Source of the DNA: Acidimicrobiaceae bacterium | Lineage (GTDB): Bacteria; Actinomycetota; Acidimicrobiia; Acidimicrobiales; RAAP-2 | Reading direction: 5' to 3' | Length of the DNA stretch: 15,313 nt | Assembly: GCA_003164275.1 (NCBI GenBank) | Contig: PLSY01000180.1 | Span: 1-15,313, forward strand | Shown: positions 7,807 through 15,064 of the stretch, in pieces | Numbering within the stretch: position 1 is the first letter of the stretch | Layout of the letters: each line of letters starts with the position of its first letter | Notes under the pieces: model-generated | Database searches by the model: none | What the model was told of the DNA's origin: nothing | Seen by the model: the letters and a program-made list of their open reading frames with translations, nothing else | Translations under genes and position numbers: made by a program

Positions 7807-8808
7807 TCAGCCGCTGAAGCCGGTGACCTTCACTGCCCACCGGCAAGCAGCTGTCGATTGGACGATGAGCTCCTGGCTTCCCGTCGTCGTCTGGGGAGTG
7901 ACGGAGCTGCCTGAAGCGGCAGACGAGGTCACAGTGGGAGTGGATCCAGGGCTTGAGCCAGCGGCCACCACGAAGATTTGAAATGCCGGGGTCCCGGTAG
8001 GTGCCGGGGCGCATTGGAATGCCCAACCGATATTCCAAGTCCCCGCGGCGATGGTAAAGGCGGGACTCGTCCAGTTCCCGGTCTGCTGAGTGCTGGGAAC
8101 CAGGATTGTTGCCGGCCCAACAGCCACGGTCGTGGTCGGAGAGGCCGCTGCTCCCGCCGCGCCCGATGTTGGGGTAGTGGTCGATGCGGAGGCACCCGCC
8201 GTCGAGCCGGCAGTTGTGGTCGTCGGGGAAGACTGCGTCGAACCTGTTGATGCCGTCGATCCCTTGCCGGCAGCGGTGGTGGTGGGGGTGGTGGTCGGAG
8301 ATCCCGCCGGCGCTGGGAGTTTGTATCCGCCCCCAGAGCCAGATCCGCTGCTGGCGCCTGAAGCCGAGCCGGTGCTGCCATTGATTGCCATCCCCACGAC
8401 CAAGGCGATCACCACAGCTGTGACTAGTTGCCAGGTCTTCCAAGAGCGACGCTCCTTCATATGAAGGTCGCCCTTCTCGGGTTGACGGTCGTCAACTGGC
8501 GTACCATGCGACGTCATCTGGAGCGGCTGGGGCTCTGAATGCTGGCTGGACTCCACCGGAGACGAGACCCCTCCGCCGGGAAGGTAGCCCGGGGGGACAA
8601 CAGTCGGGGCCTCGGTGGGCCCACTCGAGTACACAGGTGCGCTCGCGTAGGGATCCGAAAACGACCTCGGATCCATCTGGACCCAGTCTTCGGCGATGGG
8701 ACCGGGCTGCCCGTTCGATGCCATGGCGTTCGGCTGCCGCGGCTCCCAGCCCTCCCAGTTCGATGTCACGGCCAAAGACTGCGTGAGTGTGATCGCCCGG
8801 TCAAACAA
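7807..8808 (-). CDS. Single-pass membrane protein with Thr/Ser linker and extracytoplasmic beta domain
   Basis: About 333 aa from a TTG at 8808; GTG 8769 and ATG 8724 are plausible later starts, and an ATG at 8460 directly before the helix cannot be excluded. The N-terminal ~120 residues are Pro/Ser/Gly-rich and presumably cytoplasmic. A basic stretch (MKERRSWKTWQ) leads into one transmembrane helix at about 127-144 (VTAVVIALVVGMAING). Residues 145-235 are a Gly/Ser/Thr/Ala linker. The last ~95 residues look like a folded beta domain: NWTSPAFTIAAGTWNIGWAF, CAPAPTGTPAFQIFVV, GSQELIVQSTAACRWAVKV. Two cysteines could form a disulfide. The pattern of alternating strands with 'W.v.w.f.C' and 'C.W.v.V' recurs in actinobacterial envelope proteins, but I know no function. 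It follows the exosortase gene by 27 bases and is probably co-transcribed. Confidence 0.8.
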   Translation of the reverse strand: MFDRAITLTQSLAVTSNWEGWEPRQPNAMASNGQPGPIAEDWVQMDPRSFSDPYASAPVYSSGPTEAPTVVPPGYLPGGGVSSPVESSQHSEPQPLQMTSHGTPVDDRQPEKGDLHMKERRSWKTWQLVTAVVIALVVGMAINGSTGSASGASSGSGSGGGYKLPAPAGSPTTTPTTTAAGKGSTASTGSTQSSPTTTTAGSTAGASASTTTPTSGAAGAAASPTTTVAVGPATILVPSTQQTGNWTSPAFTIAAGTWNIGWAFQCAPAPTGTPAFQIFVVAAGSSPGSTPTVTSSAASGSSVTPQTTTGSQELIVQSTAACRWAVKVTGFSG

Positions 8809-8835
8809 ACTTTCGGTGAATCTATCGTGTCCATG

Positions 8836-10644
8836 TCAGGTCGATTCCGACGATGATCCGGCGACCACGGATGGACTCGGTTGGCGACTGCTCTCCGCTG
8901 ATTGCGCCTCTATGAGCTTCTCGGCATAGGCCACCAAAAAAGTCCGATTGTTGATGAGAGTCCGATCAGCGAGATCTTGAGGGTCGAGCGAGCCTGCCAC
9001 GTTTTGGATCGCCCGGCCCGTCTTGGCATTGGTGAGCTGCGCTCCCCCATTGGAGTTTTGGACATAGAGGACCGTCCGCTCATAGTTCGTAGACGTCCCC
9101 ATCTTCACGGGCACGATCCAATAGACGATTGACCAGCTTCCATACGCCTGCGACGTGTACGACATGGCCTGGCCCGTGATGCCCCCGACCAGCGAGACCC
9201 GGGCCACGTCGGCGAGCGCGTATCCGTGGAACGCATAGCAGTTCTCGACGCCATAGGCGGAGAAGCTCGACAGGTCGGGCGTGTTGATGACATCGGCGAC
9301 AACCGGAATATTCGTATGGAGCGGCCCCGGCGCATCCGCACGCATGATGTAGCGATTCCAGGTCGAGGTATCTCCAAACAGTGGCTTGGCCCACTCGTAG
9401 GTAGTCTCGTACCGGACGTCCCAACCGGTCGGGACCACCGGGTGTCCGATGTATGCGAGCAACTTGGCGTCACCACTGACGTCTGCCACCAGGTTGTACG
9501 TCCGAAGGCCGAGATTGCTAATGCCGAGCACAACTGCGGCCACCAGAGCGACGACCAGCGCCAGATATACCTTCGGCACAGCCAGAGCAATGCGGCTTCG
9601 AGGGCGTGGATTGTCCAGATCCGGAACGGGTTTGGGCCCGTTGTTGACCGACGCTTCGGTCCGAGCGACTCCAAGGTCGATCCGCATTCCGAGGGGTTTG
9701 ATCAGCAGGATCATGACCACCACACCCAATGAGAAGGTCACCAGTCCGACGAATGGGTGAAAGACATTGATGGCGACACCCTCTCCCCACTCCTTGCCGG
9801 CAAAGAAGATGAAGGTGATGCGCCCGAGATTCAGCACCCAGAGGAGGGCCATTCCCCCGGCGAGCCAAGCCAACTTCCGCCCGAACGGTCCTTTCACCAC
9901 GGCGGCGAAGGCTGACCCGATCAGCAAGAACCCGACGATGCCGTTGACGCCGGAGCACGCGGACACCACGCTCAATGGGAAGGTGGTCCCATGGTGGGCC
10001 ACCACAAATAACGTGTTATCTAGGGTGCCGGCCGGCTTGGCGAGGTGGGTCACAACGGCAATTTTCCGCATTGCGAACAGCGTCAGATCCGTAAATGCAT
10101 TGAGAAGTCCCAGCAAGAACCTCTGGTACGGCCAGGGCCATGCCAGGAAGAGGAAGGCGATGGCCAGCTTCTGACGCCACAGGATCCGTGTGCCGAAGAT
10201 CAGAGCGACCGCGCCGGCAACGAAAATTGGCATGGTCAACAGGTCTATCCGGTAGACCCAGAACAGCGCCGACATGCGGCTGGGAAGGAGCTCGTTCACT
10301 GTCACTGCGATCACGATCAAGGGAACGCCGATGATGTAGTCGACTTGTCGATCGTGAATGGCCGGTTCCCGCTTGACTGGCCGGGCACGGATGGCGGCCA
10401 GGGCCAGGGCGATCACCGGCACCAAACTGACGTACGCCAGAGGCGTCTGTTCGTCCGCCGTCTCCAGCAGTGTCCGTAGCGAATAGTTGTACGCAACGAG
10501 GACGGAGATCAACAGCGCGCCGATCTGCACCCGAGAACGGGTCTTCGGAGTTGCATCAGTCCACTTTTGCCTCAGGTCAGTGACTCTGGACCGGATCAGA
10601 TCCCGTCGATTGGCCGGACCCGGAGCGATCATGGCATCCGTCAT
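8836..10644 (-). CDS. Exosortase/archaeosortase-family protein with EpsI-like C-terminal domain
   Basis: 602 aa from the ATG at 10644, chosen because AAAGGA sits five bases upstream; an ATG at 10677 would add 11 residues. About eight hydrophobic helices cover residues 40-320. The catalytic triad of the exosortase family is visible: Cys230 in VVSACSGVNGIVGF, Arg275 in LNLGRITFIF, and His296 in VFHPFVG. Exosortases are multi-pass cysteine transpeptidases that process C-terminal PEP-CTERM-like signals, usually beside exopolysaccharide genes. After one more helix (about 358-378), the C-terminal ~200 residues form an extracytoplasmic domain with TYEWAKPLFGDTSTWNRYI, VENCYAFHGY and SIVYWIVPVK. These are reminiscent of the EpsI (DUF3485) domain fused to many exosortases. 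It follows pstB by 58 bases on the same strand. No PEP-CTERM substrate is encoded in the window, so its target is elsewhere or of a new type. Confidence 0.88.
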   Translation of the reverse strand: MTDAMIAPGPANRRDLIRSRVTDLRQKWTDATPKTRSRVQIGALLISVLVAYNYSLRTLLETADEQTPLAYVSLVPVIALALAAIRARPVKREPAIHDRQVDYIIGVPLIVIAVTVNELLPSRMSALFWVYRIDLLTMPIFVAGAVALIFGTRILWRQKLAIAFLFLAWPWPYQRFLLGLLNAFTDLTLFAMRKIAVVTHLAKPAGTLDNTLFVVAHHGTTFPLSVVSACSGVNGIVGFLLIGSAFAAVVKGPFGRKLAWLAGGMALLWVLNLGRITFIFFAGKEWGEGVAINVFHPFVGLVTFSLGVVVMILLIKPLGMRIDLGVARTEASVNNGPKPVPDLDNPRPRSRIALAVPKVYLALVVALVAAVVLGISNLGLRTYNLVADVSGDAKLLAYIGHPVVPTGWDVRYETTYEWAKPLFGDTSTWNRYIMRADAPGPLHTNIPVVADVINTPDLSSFSAYGVENCYAFHGYALADVARVSLVGGITGQAMSYTSQAYGSWSIVYWIVPVKMGTSTNYERTVLYVQNSNGGAQLTNAKTGRAIQNVAGSLDPQDLADRTLINNRTFLVAYAEKLIEAQSAESSRQPSPSVVAGSSSEST

Positions 10645-10649
10645 TGCAG

Positions 10650-10655
10650 TCCTTT
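10650..10655 (-). promoter_or_regulatory. Shine-Dalgarno that decides the exosortase start
   Basis: AAAGGA on the minus strand, five bases before the ATG at 10644. The upstream in-frame ATG at 10677 has no comparable site. Confidence 0.6.
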
Positions 10656-10702
10656 CCAAAACGGCTGCAACATCCATGCCCTACGTGGATCGACCGGGCT
10701 TT

Positions 10703-11647
10703 TCATCCGAATCGACCATGCACGTAGTCAGCCGTGCGGGGGTCCCGGGGATTACCGAAAACCTGACCGGTAGGGCCGGCTTCGACAATGTGACCGGGCA
10801 TGCCCTCGCCATCGACCAGGAAGAGGGCGCAGTTGTCCGAAACTCGTTGAGCCTGTTGCATGTTGTGAGTCACGATCACGATGGTGATCTCATGGCAGAG
10901 CTCCCTAATCGTAGATTCGATCACACCGGTGGAGATCGGGTCGAGGGCCGAGCAGGGTTCGTCCATCAACAGCACTTTGGGCCTCACAGCTAGGGCCCGA
11001 GCAATGCACAGCCGCTGTTGCTGACCGCCCGAGAGTGCTCCGCCGGCCTCGTTCAGCCGATTCTTGGCCTCGTTCCAAAGTCCCGCGCGCTGCAGGCACT
11101 CCTTCACCAGGGCATCGGGATTCGAGACCTTCTTTCCGGCCAGCCGCAATCCGGCCAGGACATTTTGAGCAATGGTCATCGACGGAAACGGGTTCGGCCG
11201 TTGAAACACCATCCCAATGCCCAGGCGCGTTTCAGTCACGCGGACGGTCGGACCGTAGATGTCGACGTCGTCCAGTGCCACGGAGCCAGACAGCGCCGCC
11301 GAAGGGACCAACTCGTGCATACGATTCAAGATGCGGAGAAAGGTTGACTTGCCGCATCCCGATGGTCCTATGAGGGCCGTCACCATGCCAGGTTCCATAG
11401 TTAGTGATACGCGTTCGAGCACTTTCTTCGATCCAAACCAGGCGCTCACATTCTCTGCGCGCAGTCCTGAGCGTCCTTGGGTGGTATCGGCCTGGATGCC
11501 GCCTCCATTCGCACCGGAAGACGGCGGAGGTGGCGGTGGCGGAGGTGGCGGTGGTGGCGGAAAGTCGGCGAGCGAGGGCGGAGGAGGTGGCAGATCGGCG
11601 AGCGGAGGCGGTGGCCAGTCGTTCTGTGGTTGCTGCATCGGCATCAT
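10703..11647 (-). CDS. pstB: Phosphate-type ABC transporter ATPase with a proline-rich N-terminal extension
   Basis: The ATPase that powers a Pst-type phosphate importer at the inner face of the membrane. All core motifs are intact: Walker A GPSGCGKST (94-102), Q-loop VFQRPNPFP (147-155), signature LSGGQQQRL (205-213), Walker B VLLMDEP (225-231) and the switch His261 in IVTHN. MHELVP, VDIY and QRPNPFP are typical of PstB. The oddity is the first ~60 residues, absent from ordinary PstB (about 250-260 aa). They repeat LADLPPPPP / LADFPPPPP and include 13 consecutive prolines (30-42). The extension is really translated if the start is right: ATG at 11647 has AGGAAG five bases upstream and overlaps the preceding stop as ATGA. 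The next Met candidates lie inside the ATPase fold. Similar proline runs end the small coiled-coil protein near 4.0 kb. Confidence 0.93.
   Translation of the reverse strand: MMPMQQPQNDWPPPPLADLPPPPPSLADFPPPPPPPPPPPPPSSGANGGGIQADTTQGRSGLRAENVSAWFGSKKVLERVSLTMEPGMVTALIGPSGCGKSTFLRILNRMHELVPSAALSGSVALDDVDIYGPTVRVTETRLGIGMVFQRPNPFPSMTIAQNVLAGLRLAGKKVSNPDALVKECLQRAGLWNEAKNRLNEAGGALSGGQQQRLCIARALAVRPKVLLMDEPCSALDPISTGVIESTIRELCHEITIVIVTHNMQQAQRVSDNCALFLVDGEGMPGHIVEAGPTGQVFGNPRDPRTADYVHGRFG
11644..11647 (-). other. ATGA stop/start overlap (PstS-like to pstB)
   Basis: The TGA of the divergent PstS-like gene and the ATG of pstB share two bases in ATGA. A good ribosome site (AGGAAG at 11653-11658) precedes it. 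This supports translational coupling and confirms the N-terminal extension of PstB. Confidence 0.8.
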
Positions 11648-13197
11648 GTGTGCTTCCTGCTCGGCTTCAGTTTTCGGCGGACGACAGTTCCGATCAGGAG
11701 CAGAGATCCTCCTGCGATCAAAAGCGGACCCAGGCCTGATGCCCCGGTGAAGGCAAGGCCCCCTCCAGACGTTGTGCCGAATCCCCCACCACCCGAACTT
11801 CCGCCGCTCGATCCGGCTGTCGGCGACGCTGCTGCTGCACCAGTTGTACTCGTGGTTGTGGTTGTGGTCGTGGCTGAGGCGGCGGTCGTCGTTGTAGTGG
11901 AACTTGCTTCACCCGCCGCTACTGCAGCTGACGCGTTCAACTGGGAGGCCACCTGCAGGTCAGCAGTGGTCATCGCCGTCGTGGCCCCGGCCGCCCCTAG
12001 CTGCTCGATGTCCTTTTGGCCTTGGGCACCGACGGTGAATCGGATCAACTGGGCCAACGCGTCGGCCTTGGCAGGCGTGAGACCGCTGGTCGGTACCACC
12101 AGATAACTCTCGACCATCAAGTAGCTGTTATATGCCGCAGCGTCGGTACTGCTTGCTATGAACGATACCAAGTTGTTGGTCGTGGGGTCGGATGTCACTG
12201 CCAGCGCAGCATCGCCGGCGGCAGCTTGTGCCGCCGTCGCTGACGGCGGCACGAATGCTCCTTCAGCATTCTGCACGGCTGCCGTCGACAGATTCCATGG
12301 CACACCGAGTGGGGCTCCCGTCCACACCGACGAGATCGGGCCGGTGGCGCCAAGTTGCCAGGTGTTCGCTTGCGTGCTCGGAGCATTGGTCTGAGAGTTG
12401 ATGTTGAGCAGCTTCCCGATCAGTGGCTGATCGCCGCCGGGGATGGTTCCCTGTGCATAGGGCCAGTTCTCACTCGGTGTGTCGTTCGTTGTGAGCGCTC
12501 CGGTCCCGGCCAGACCGGCGTCGAAGAGTGACTTTGACGCGGGAGTGCTGTCAAGGAGCGCCATGAGGGCAAAGTTCGCCATGGAGGGGTCGAGATTGGC
12601 CCACAGCGAAATCGGCAGGTTGTCCGCCGCACCGGTTCCGCCCGGAGGGCAGGTGACTCTCGAGTCGCCCCACAACTTGAGCGGGGTGGTTGCATCGGCT
12701 CCGAAGATCTCGCCCAGCAACGGAGTCGTCATCGGCATGTGCTGGCAGAAATCCGTAGAGGTGATCGACGGCACGGCGGAGTTGGCCCACGTCTCCGAGG
12801 GAACCAAAGTGGCAATGGCGACCGGAGTGGAGGCAAAGGGCACGTAGGCAAATGAGCGGCCGTTGGCCTTCGCAGCAGCTGATTCGGTGGCGGTGAGCGG
12901 GCGCTCGGTTACCGCATAGTCGGCGCTGAACTGACCTGGTCCACTGCCCACGAACGAAGCGATTCCCGAGTCGATCCCGGTTGCCGTGTACGCACCGAGT
13001 ATGGGGCTGAAGTTCGGTGAATCGTCGAGCAGCAGTTTCGAGACCACCGGCTGGAGGAACGACCCACCCTGGCCCGAAAGGGTTGTCGGGTCGGTATCGG
13101 CTCCGGCGACAGAGGGCGAGATGTAGCCCACCAGACCGGAAGCCACAACCAGCACTGCCAGGGACCTCAGAGCCGCAGGCCCTTTGTGCCGGCTCAT
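11644..13197 (-). CDS. Divergent PstS-like binding protein with LAFTG sorting signal
   Basis: 517 aa from the ATG at 13197, which overlaps the preceding stop as ATGA; a longer frame to 13257 lies inside the upstream gene and is unlikely. A signal peptide covers about 1-33 (LAVLVVASGLVGYISPSVAGA) and has no lipobox cysteine. The middle shows a weak substrate-binding-protein likeness (LSGQGGSFLQP, GIDSGIASFVGSGPGQFSADY, FAYVPFASTPVAIATL, LKLWGDSR, YLVVPTSGL). The usual PstS phosphate-binding 'SDGSGT' element is not apparent. A Thr-rich linker and Gly/Ser stretch end in LAFTG (481-485), a hydrophobic helix and RRKLKPSRKH, a complete sorting signal for a class E-type sortase. Its place between pstS-like and pstB genes makes a transporter-linked role likely, but the ligand may not be phosphate. 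Confidence 0.82.
   Translation of the reverse strand: MSRHKGPAALRSLAVLVVASGLVGYISPSVAGADTDPTTLSGQGGSFLQPVVSKLLLDDSPNFSPILGAYTATGIDSGIASFVGSGPGQFSADYAVTERPLTATESAAAKANGRSFAYVPFASTPVAIATLVPSETWANSAVPSITSTDFCQHMPMTTPLLGEIFGADATTPLKLWGDSRVTCPPGGTGAADNLPISLWANLDPSMANFALMALLDSTPASKSLFDAGLAGTGALTTNDTPSENWPYAQGTIPGGDQPLIGKLLNINSQTNAPSTQANTWQLGATGPISSVWTGAPLGVPWNLSTAAVQNAEGAFVPPSATAAQAAAGDAALAVTSDPTTNNLVSFIASSTDAAAYNSYLMVESYLVVPTSGLTPAKADALAQLIRFTVGAQGQKDIEQLGAAGATTAMTTADLQVASQLNASAAVAAGEASSTTTTTAASATTTTTTTSTTGAAAASPTAGSSGGSSGGGGFGTTSGGGLAFTGASGLGPLLIAGGSLLLIGTVVRRKLKPSRKHT
13194..13197 (-). other. ATGA stop/start overlap (first to second PstS-like gene)
   Basis: The stop TGA of the first PstS-like gene overlaps the ATG of the second. 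With the identical arrangement before pstB it ties three genes into one translationally coupled unit, so the two binding proteins and the ATPase are likely made together. Confidence 0.75.
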
Positions 13198-14963
13198 CCT
13201 CGTTCGCCAGACTCTTCGGCTATCGGCCTCCGCATGCTCTTCCGACGGAGGATCCATGCCGCGATGATCAGCAACGCGCCTGCTCCGACCAGGGGAACCG
13301 GGCTACCCCCGGTGAAGGCCAAAGGCGTGCTCCCAGAGAGGGCCACGGACGGGTCAGCGCCGGAGCCACCCCCACTGGACCCGCTACCGCCCGAGCTCGA
13401 ACCTGACCCCCCAGCTGCCGCTGCCGCTGCCGCCTTCGCGGCCGCTGCCTGCGTTGCGGTGGTCGTGGTGGTGGTTGCCCCCGCCTGCGCCGCGGTGTTC
13501 ACCACACCGCAGGTCGGAGTGGTCTGGCCAGCCTGTACCTCGGCCGGCGTCAGGTCTCCACAGGAGTACCCGGCCTGCTCTGCGGCTGTTGGCGCAACCG
13601 CTCCGGGGACATTGGCCTTGACCTGGTCGACTCCGTATTGCTCCAACGAGAGCCCGAGCGAGGCATAGCCAAAGGTGGGTGAAGCCTTCTGCCCGAGCGT
13701 CAATGCATAGTTGACAAAGCCGCTGAGCACAGCCCCGAGACCGGGATCCGATCCGGTTGTCTTGACCAGGAGGTAGCTGTAGGTGGAGGGGTTGTACACA
13801 TTGGGTCCGGTACCGGCGAAGTTCAGTTTGTGGGTGCCGTTGGACTGTTGAGTGGCGTAGGCGAGGGCGGAGGCCACATCGACGGGAGTGGGCTGCGTAT
13901 AGTCCCCGGTCGCGTTCTTGACCGAGGCCACACCCTTGGCTGGAGTCGTCGGGCCAAAGCCGAGGTCCGTCGCGTACTTCACCTGCACGGCCCCTATGGC
14001 GCCATTGTTGGTCGCCACGTTTCCTGCCACCCCACTGGTGCTCTGCTGATCGAGTCCCCCGGGCAGTCCCGGCCAGTTCGACTCGGGGGCGGTCGGGCTG
14101 ATGACCACACCGTCGCCAGGCCCACCGGACTGGCTGTTTTGTTGATTGGCGAAGGCAGCCCAGAGTGCAGGCTGCTGGTCGATACACCACTCCTCGAGCA
14201 CGTAGTTGGTACCCGCCGCGTCACTCTCGGTCACCGGACGGATGGTGAGGTTGGGGAAGGTGACTCCGGGGTTGTCGGCCGCCAGCTTCGGATCATTCCA
14301 GTTGGTAATACCTCCAGTAAGGATGGCGCAGGCTGTGTAGCTCGACAGCTGCAACGTCTTGGTCAATCCGTCGATCCGGTACATGAAGGCGATGCCGCCG
14401 GCGGTGACCGGCACATAGATGAATGGGAAAGTCGGCGGCGTGGTGTCGGTGCTCCCCAGCCCATAGGCGATGTCACTCGCCGCATAGTTGGTCGTGTTGT
14501 TGGCGAACTCGAACCGACCGTCGCCTGAACTCGAACTCGTGTAGTTCACGTTGAGGCTGTAGGGCGCTTGTTTGACGGTCGACGCGAAGGTCTCGATGGC
14601 CGGGGCGGCAAACGAGGAGCCGACACCGTTTAGCTGACTGGTGGCCAACGGGGTGATCGTCACAGATCCGCGGCTCGGGCCCGAAGGGGTCGAAATCGTC
14701 GGATTCGTCGTTGTCGTGGTTGTCGTCGGGTTGAGGGGACTTGTGGCTGGCGCCCCCGTCGTCAATGAAGTCGTGCTCGGCTCGGTGGTCGAAGTCGGCG
14801 TCGCTGCCGTCACCGTCGTGGTGCTGGTGGTGTCAGCGCCCGCTTGGGGTGCCGCCACCACGGTCATGCCCAGCAGGGCAATCGCTCCGGCAACCAGCAG
14901 TCGTGGGCGCGTACGACTCGATGCGCCTTCGCTTCGGTTGCGGCGTCGAGGGGTGGTTTTCAT
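13194..14963 (-). CDS. PstS-like phosphate-binding protein with LAFTG cell-wall sorting signal
   Basis: 589 aa from the ATG at 14963, preceded by AGGAGGGAAG. An in-frame ATG at 15068 overlapping the pstA stop is an alternative, but it would bury the signal peptide. Signal peptide about 21-43 (RLLVAGAIALLGMTVVAAPQAGA), without a lipobox. A Thr/Pro-rich linker covers 44-100. The binding domain (about 110-450) shows PstS hallmarks: LNGVGSSFAAP, YTSSSSGDG, ASDIAYG, GGITNWNDP, and VTESDAAGTNYVLEEW. A second linker is Thr-, Ala- and Gly/Ser-rich. The end is LAFTG (548-552), a hydrophobic helix (556-572) and RRKSMRR, a complete class E-type sorting signal. PstS in Gram-positives is normally a lipoprotein; here wall anchoring is predicted. 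It would capture phosphate or a similar anion and pass it to the PstC/PstA permease upstream. Confidence 0.9.
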   Translation of the reverse strand: MKTTPRRRNRSEGASSRTRPRLLVAGAIALLGMTVVAAPQAGADTTSTTTVTAATPTSTTEPSTTSLTTGAPATSPLNPTTTTTTTNPTISTPSGPSRGSVTITPLATSQLNGVGSSFAAPAIETFASTVKQAPYSLNVNYTSSSSGDGRFEFANNTTNYAASDIAYGLGSTDTTPPTFPFIYVPVTAGGIAFMYRIDGLTKTLQLSSYTACAILTGGITNWNDPKLAADNPGVTFPNLTIRPVTESDAAGTNYVLEEWCIDQQPALWAAFANQQNSQSGGPGDGVVISPTAPESNWPGLPGGLDQQSTSGVAGNVATNNGAIGAVQVKYATDLGFGPTTPAKGVASVKNATGDYTQPTPVDVASALAYATQQSNGTHKLNFAGTGPNVYNPSTYSYLLVKTTGSDPGLGAVLSGFVNYALTLGQKASPTFGYASLGLSLEQYGVDQVKANVPGAVAPTAAEQAGYSCGDLTPAEVQAGQTTPTCGVVNTAAQAGATTTTTTATQAAAAKAAAAAAAGGSGSSSGGSGSSGGGSGADPSVALSGSTPLAFTGGSPVPLVGAGALLIIAAWILRRKSMRRPIAEESGERG

Positions 14964-14970
14964 AGACGGG

Positions 14971-14980
14971 CTTCCCTCCT
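14971..14980 (-). promoter_or_regulatory. Strong Shine-Dalgarno that decides the PstS-like start
   Basis: AGGAGGGAAG, seven bases before the ATG at 14963. It favours this start over the longer in-frame possibilities at 15068 and 15104 and gives a normal signal peptide. Confidence 0.7.
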
Positions 14981-15064
14981 GCGAGATCAGTCGGTGGTGA
15001 AGATTCACTTTTTGTTCCTTCGTTGTGGTTTGAAGCTGTCTGAAAGGCCGGGCCAGGCAAGCCC

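Noticed and set aside
7373..8443. Minus-strand frame of 356 codons across the membrane-protein gene
   Set aside because: It overlaps two better-supported genes, is His/Arg/Gly-rich with no domain or signal, and follows from the repetitive linker coding sequence.
11519..11600. GGTGGC-rich repeat that could be taken for a tandem-repeat element
   Set aside because: It is the coding sequence of the PstB polyproline run; the repetition reflects proline codons and it varies at third positions.
7807..11647. C-termini of the exosortase, the membrane protein and PstB as PEP-CTERM-type substrates
   Set aside because: None ends with a motif, hydrophobic helix and arginine cluster, so none looks like an exosortase target.
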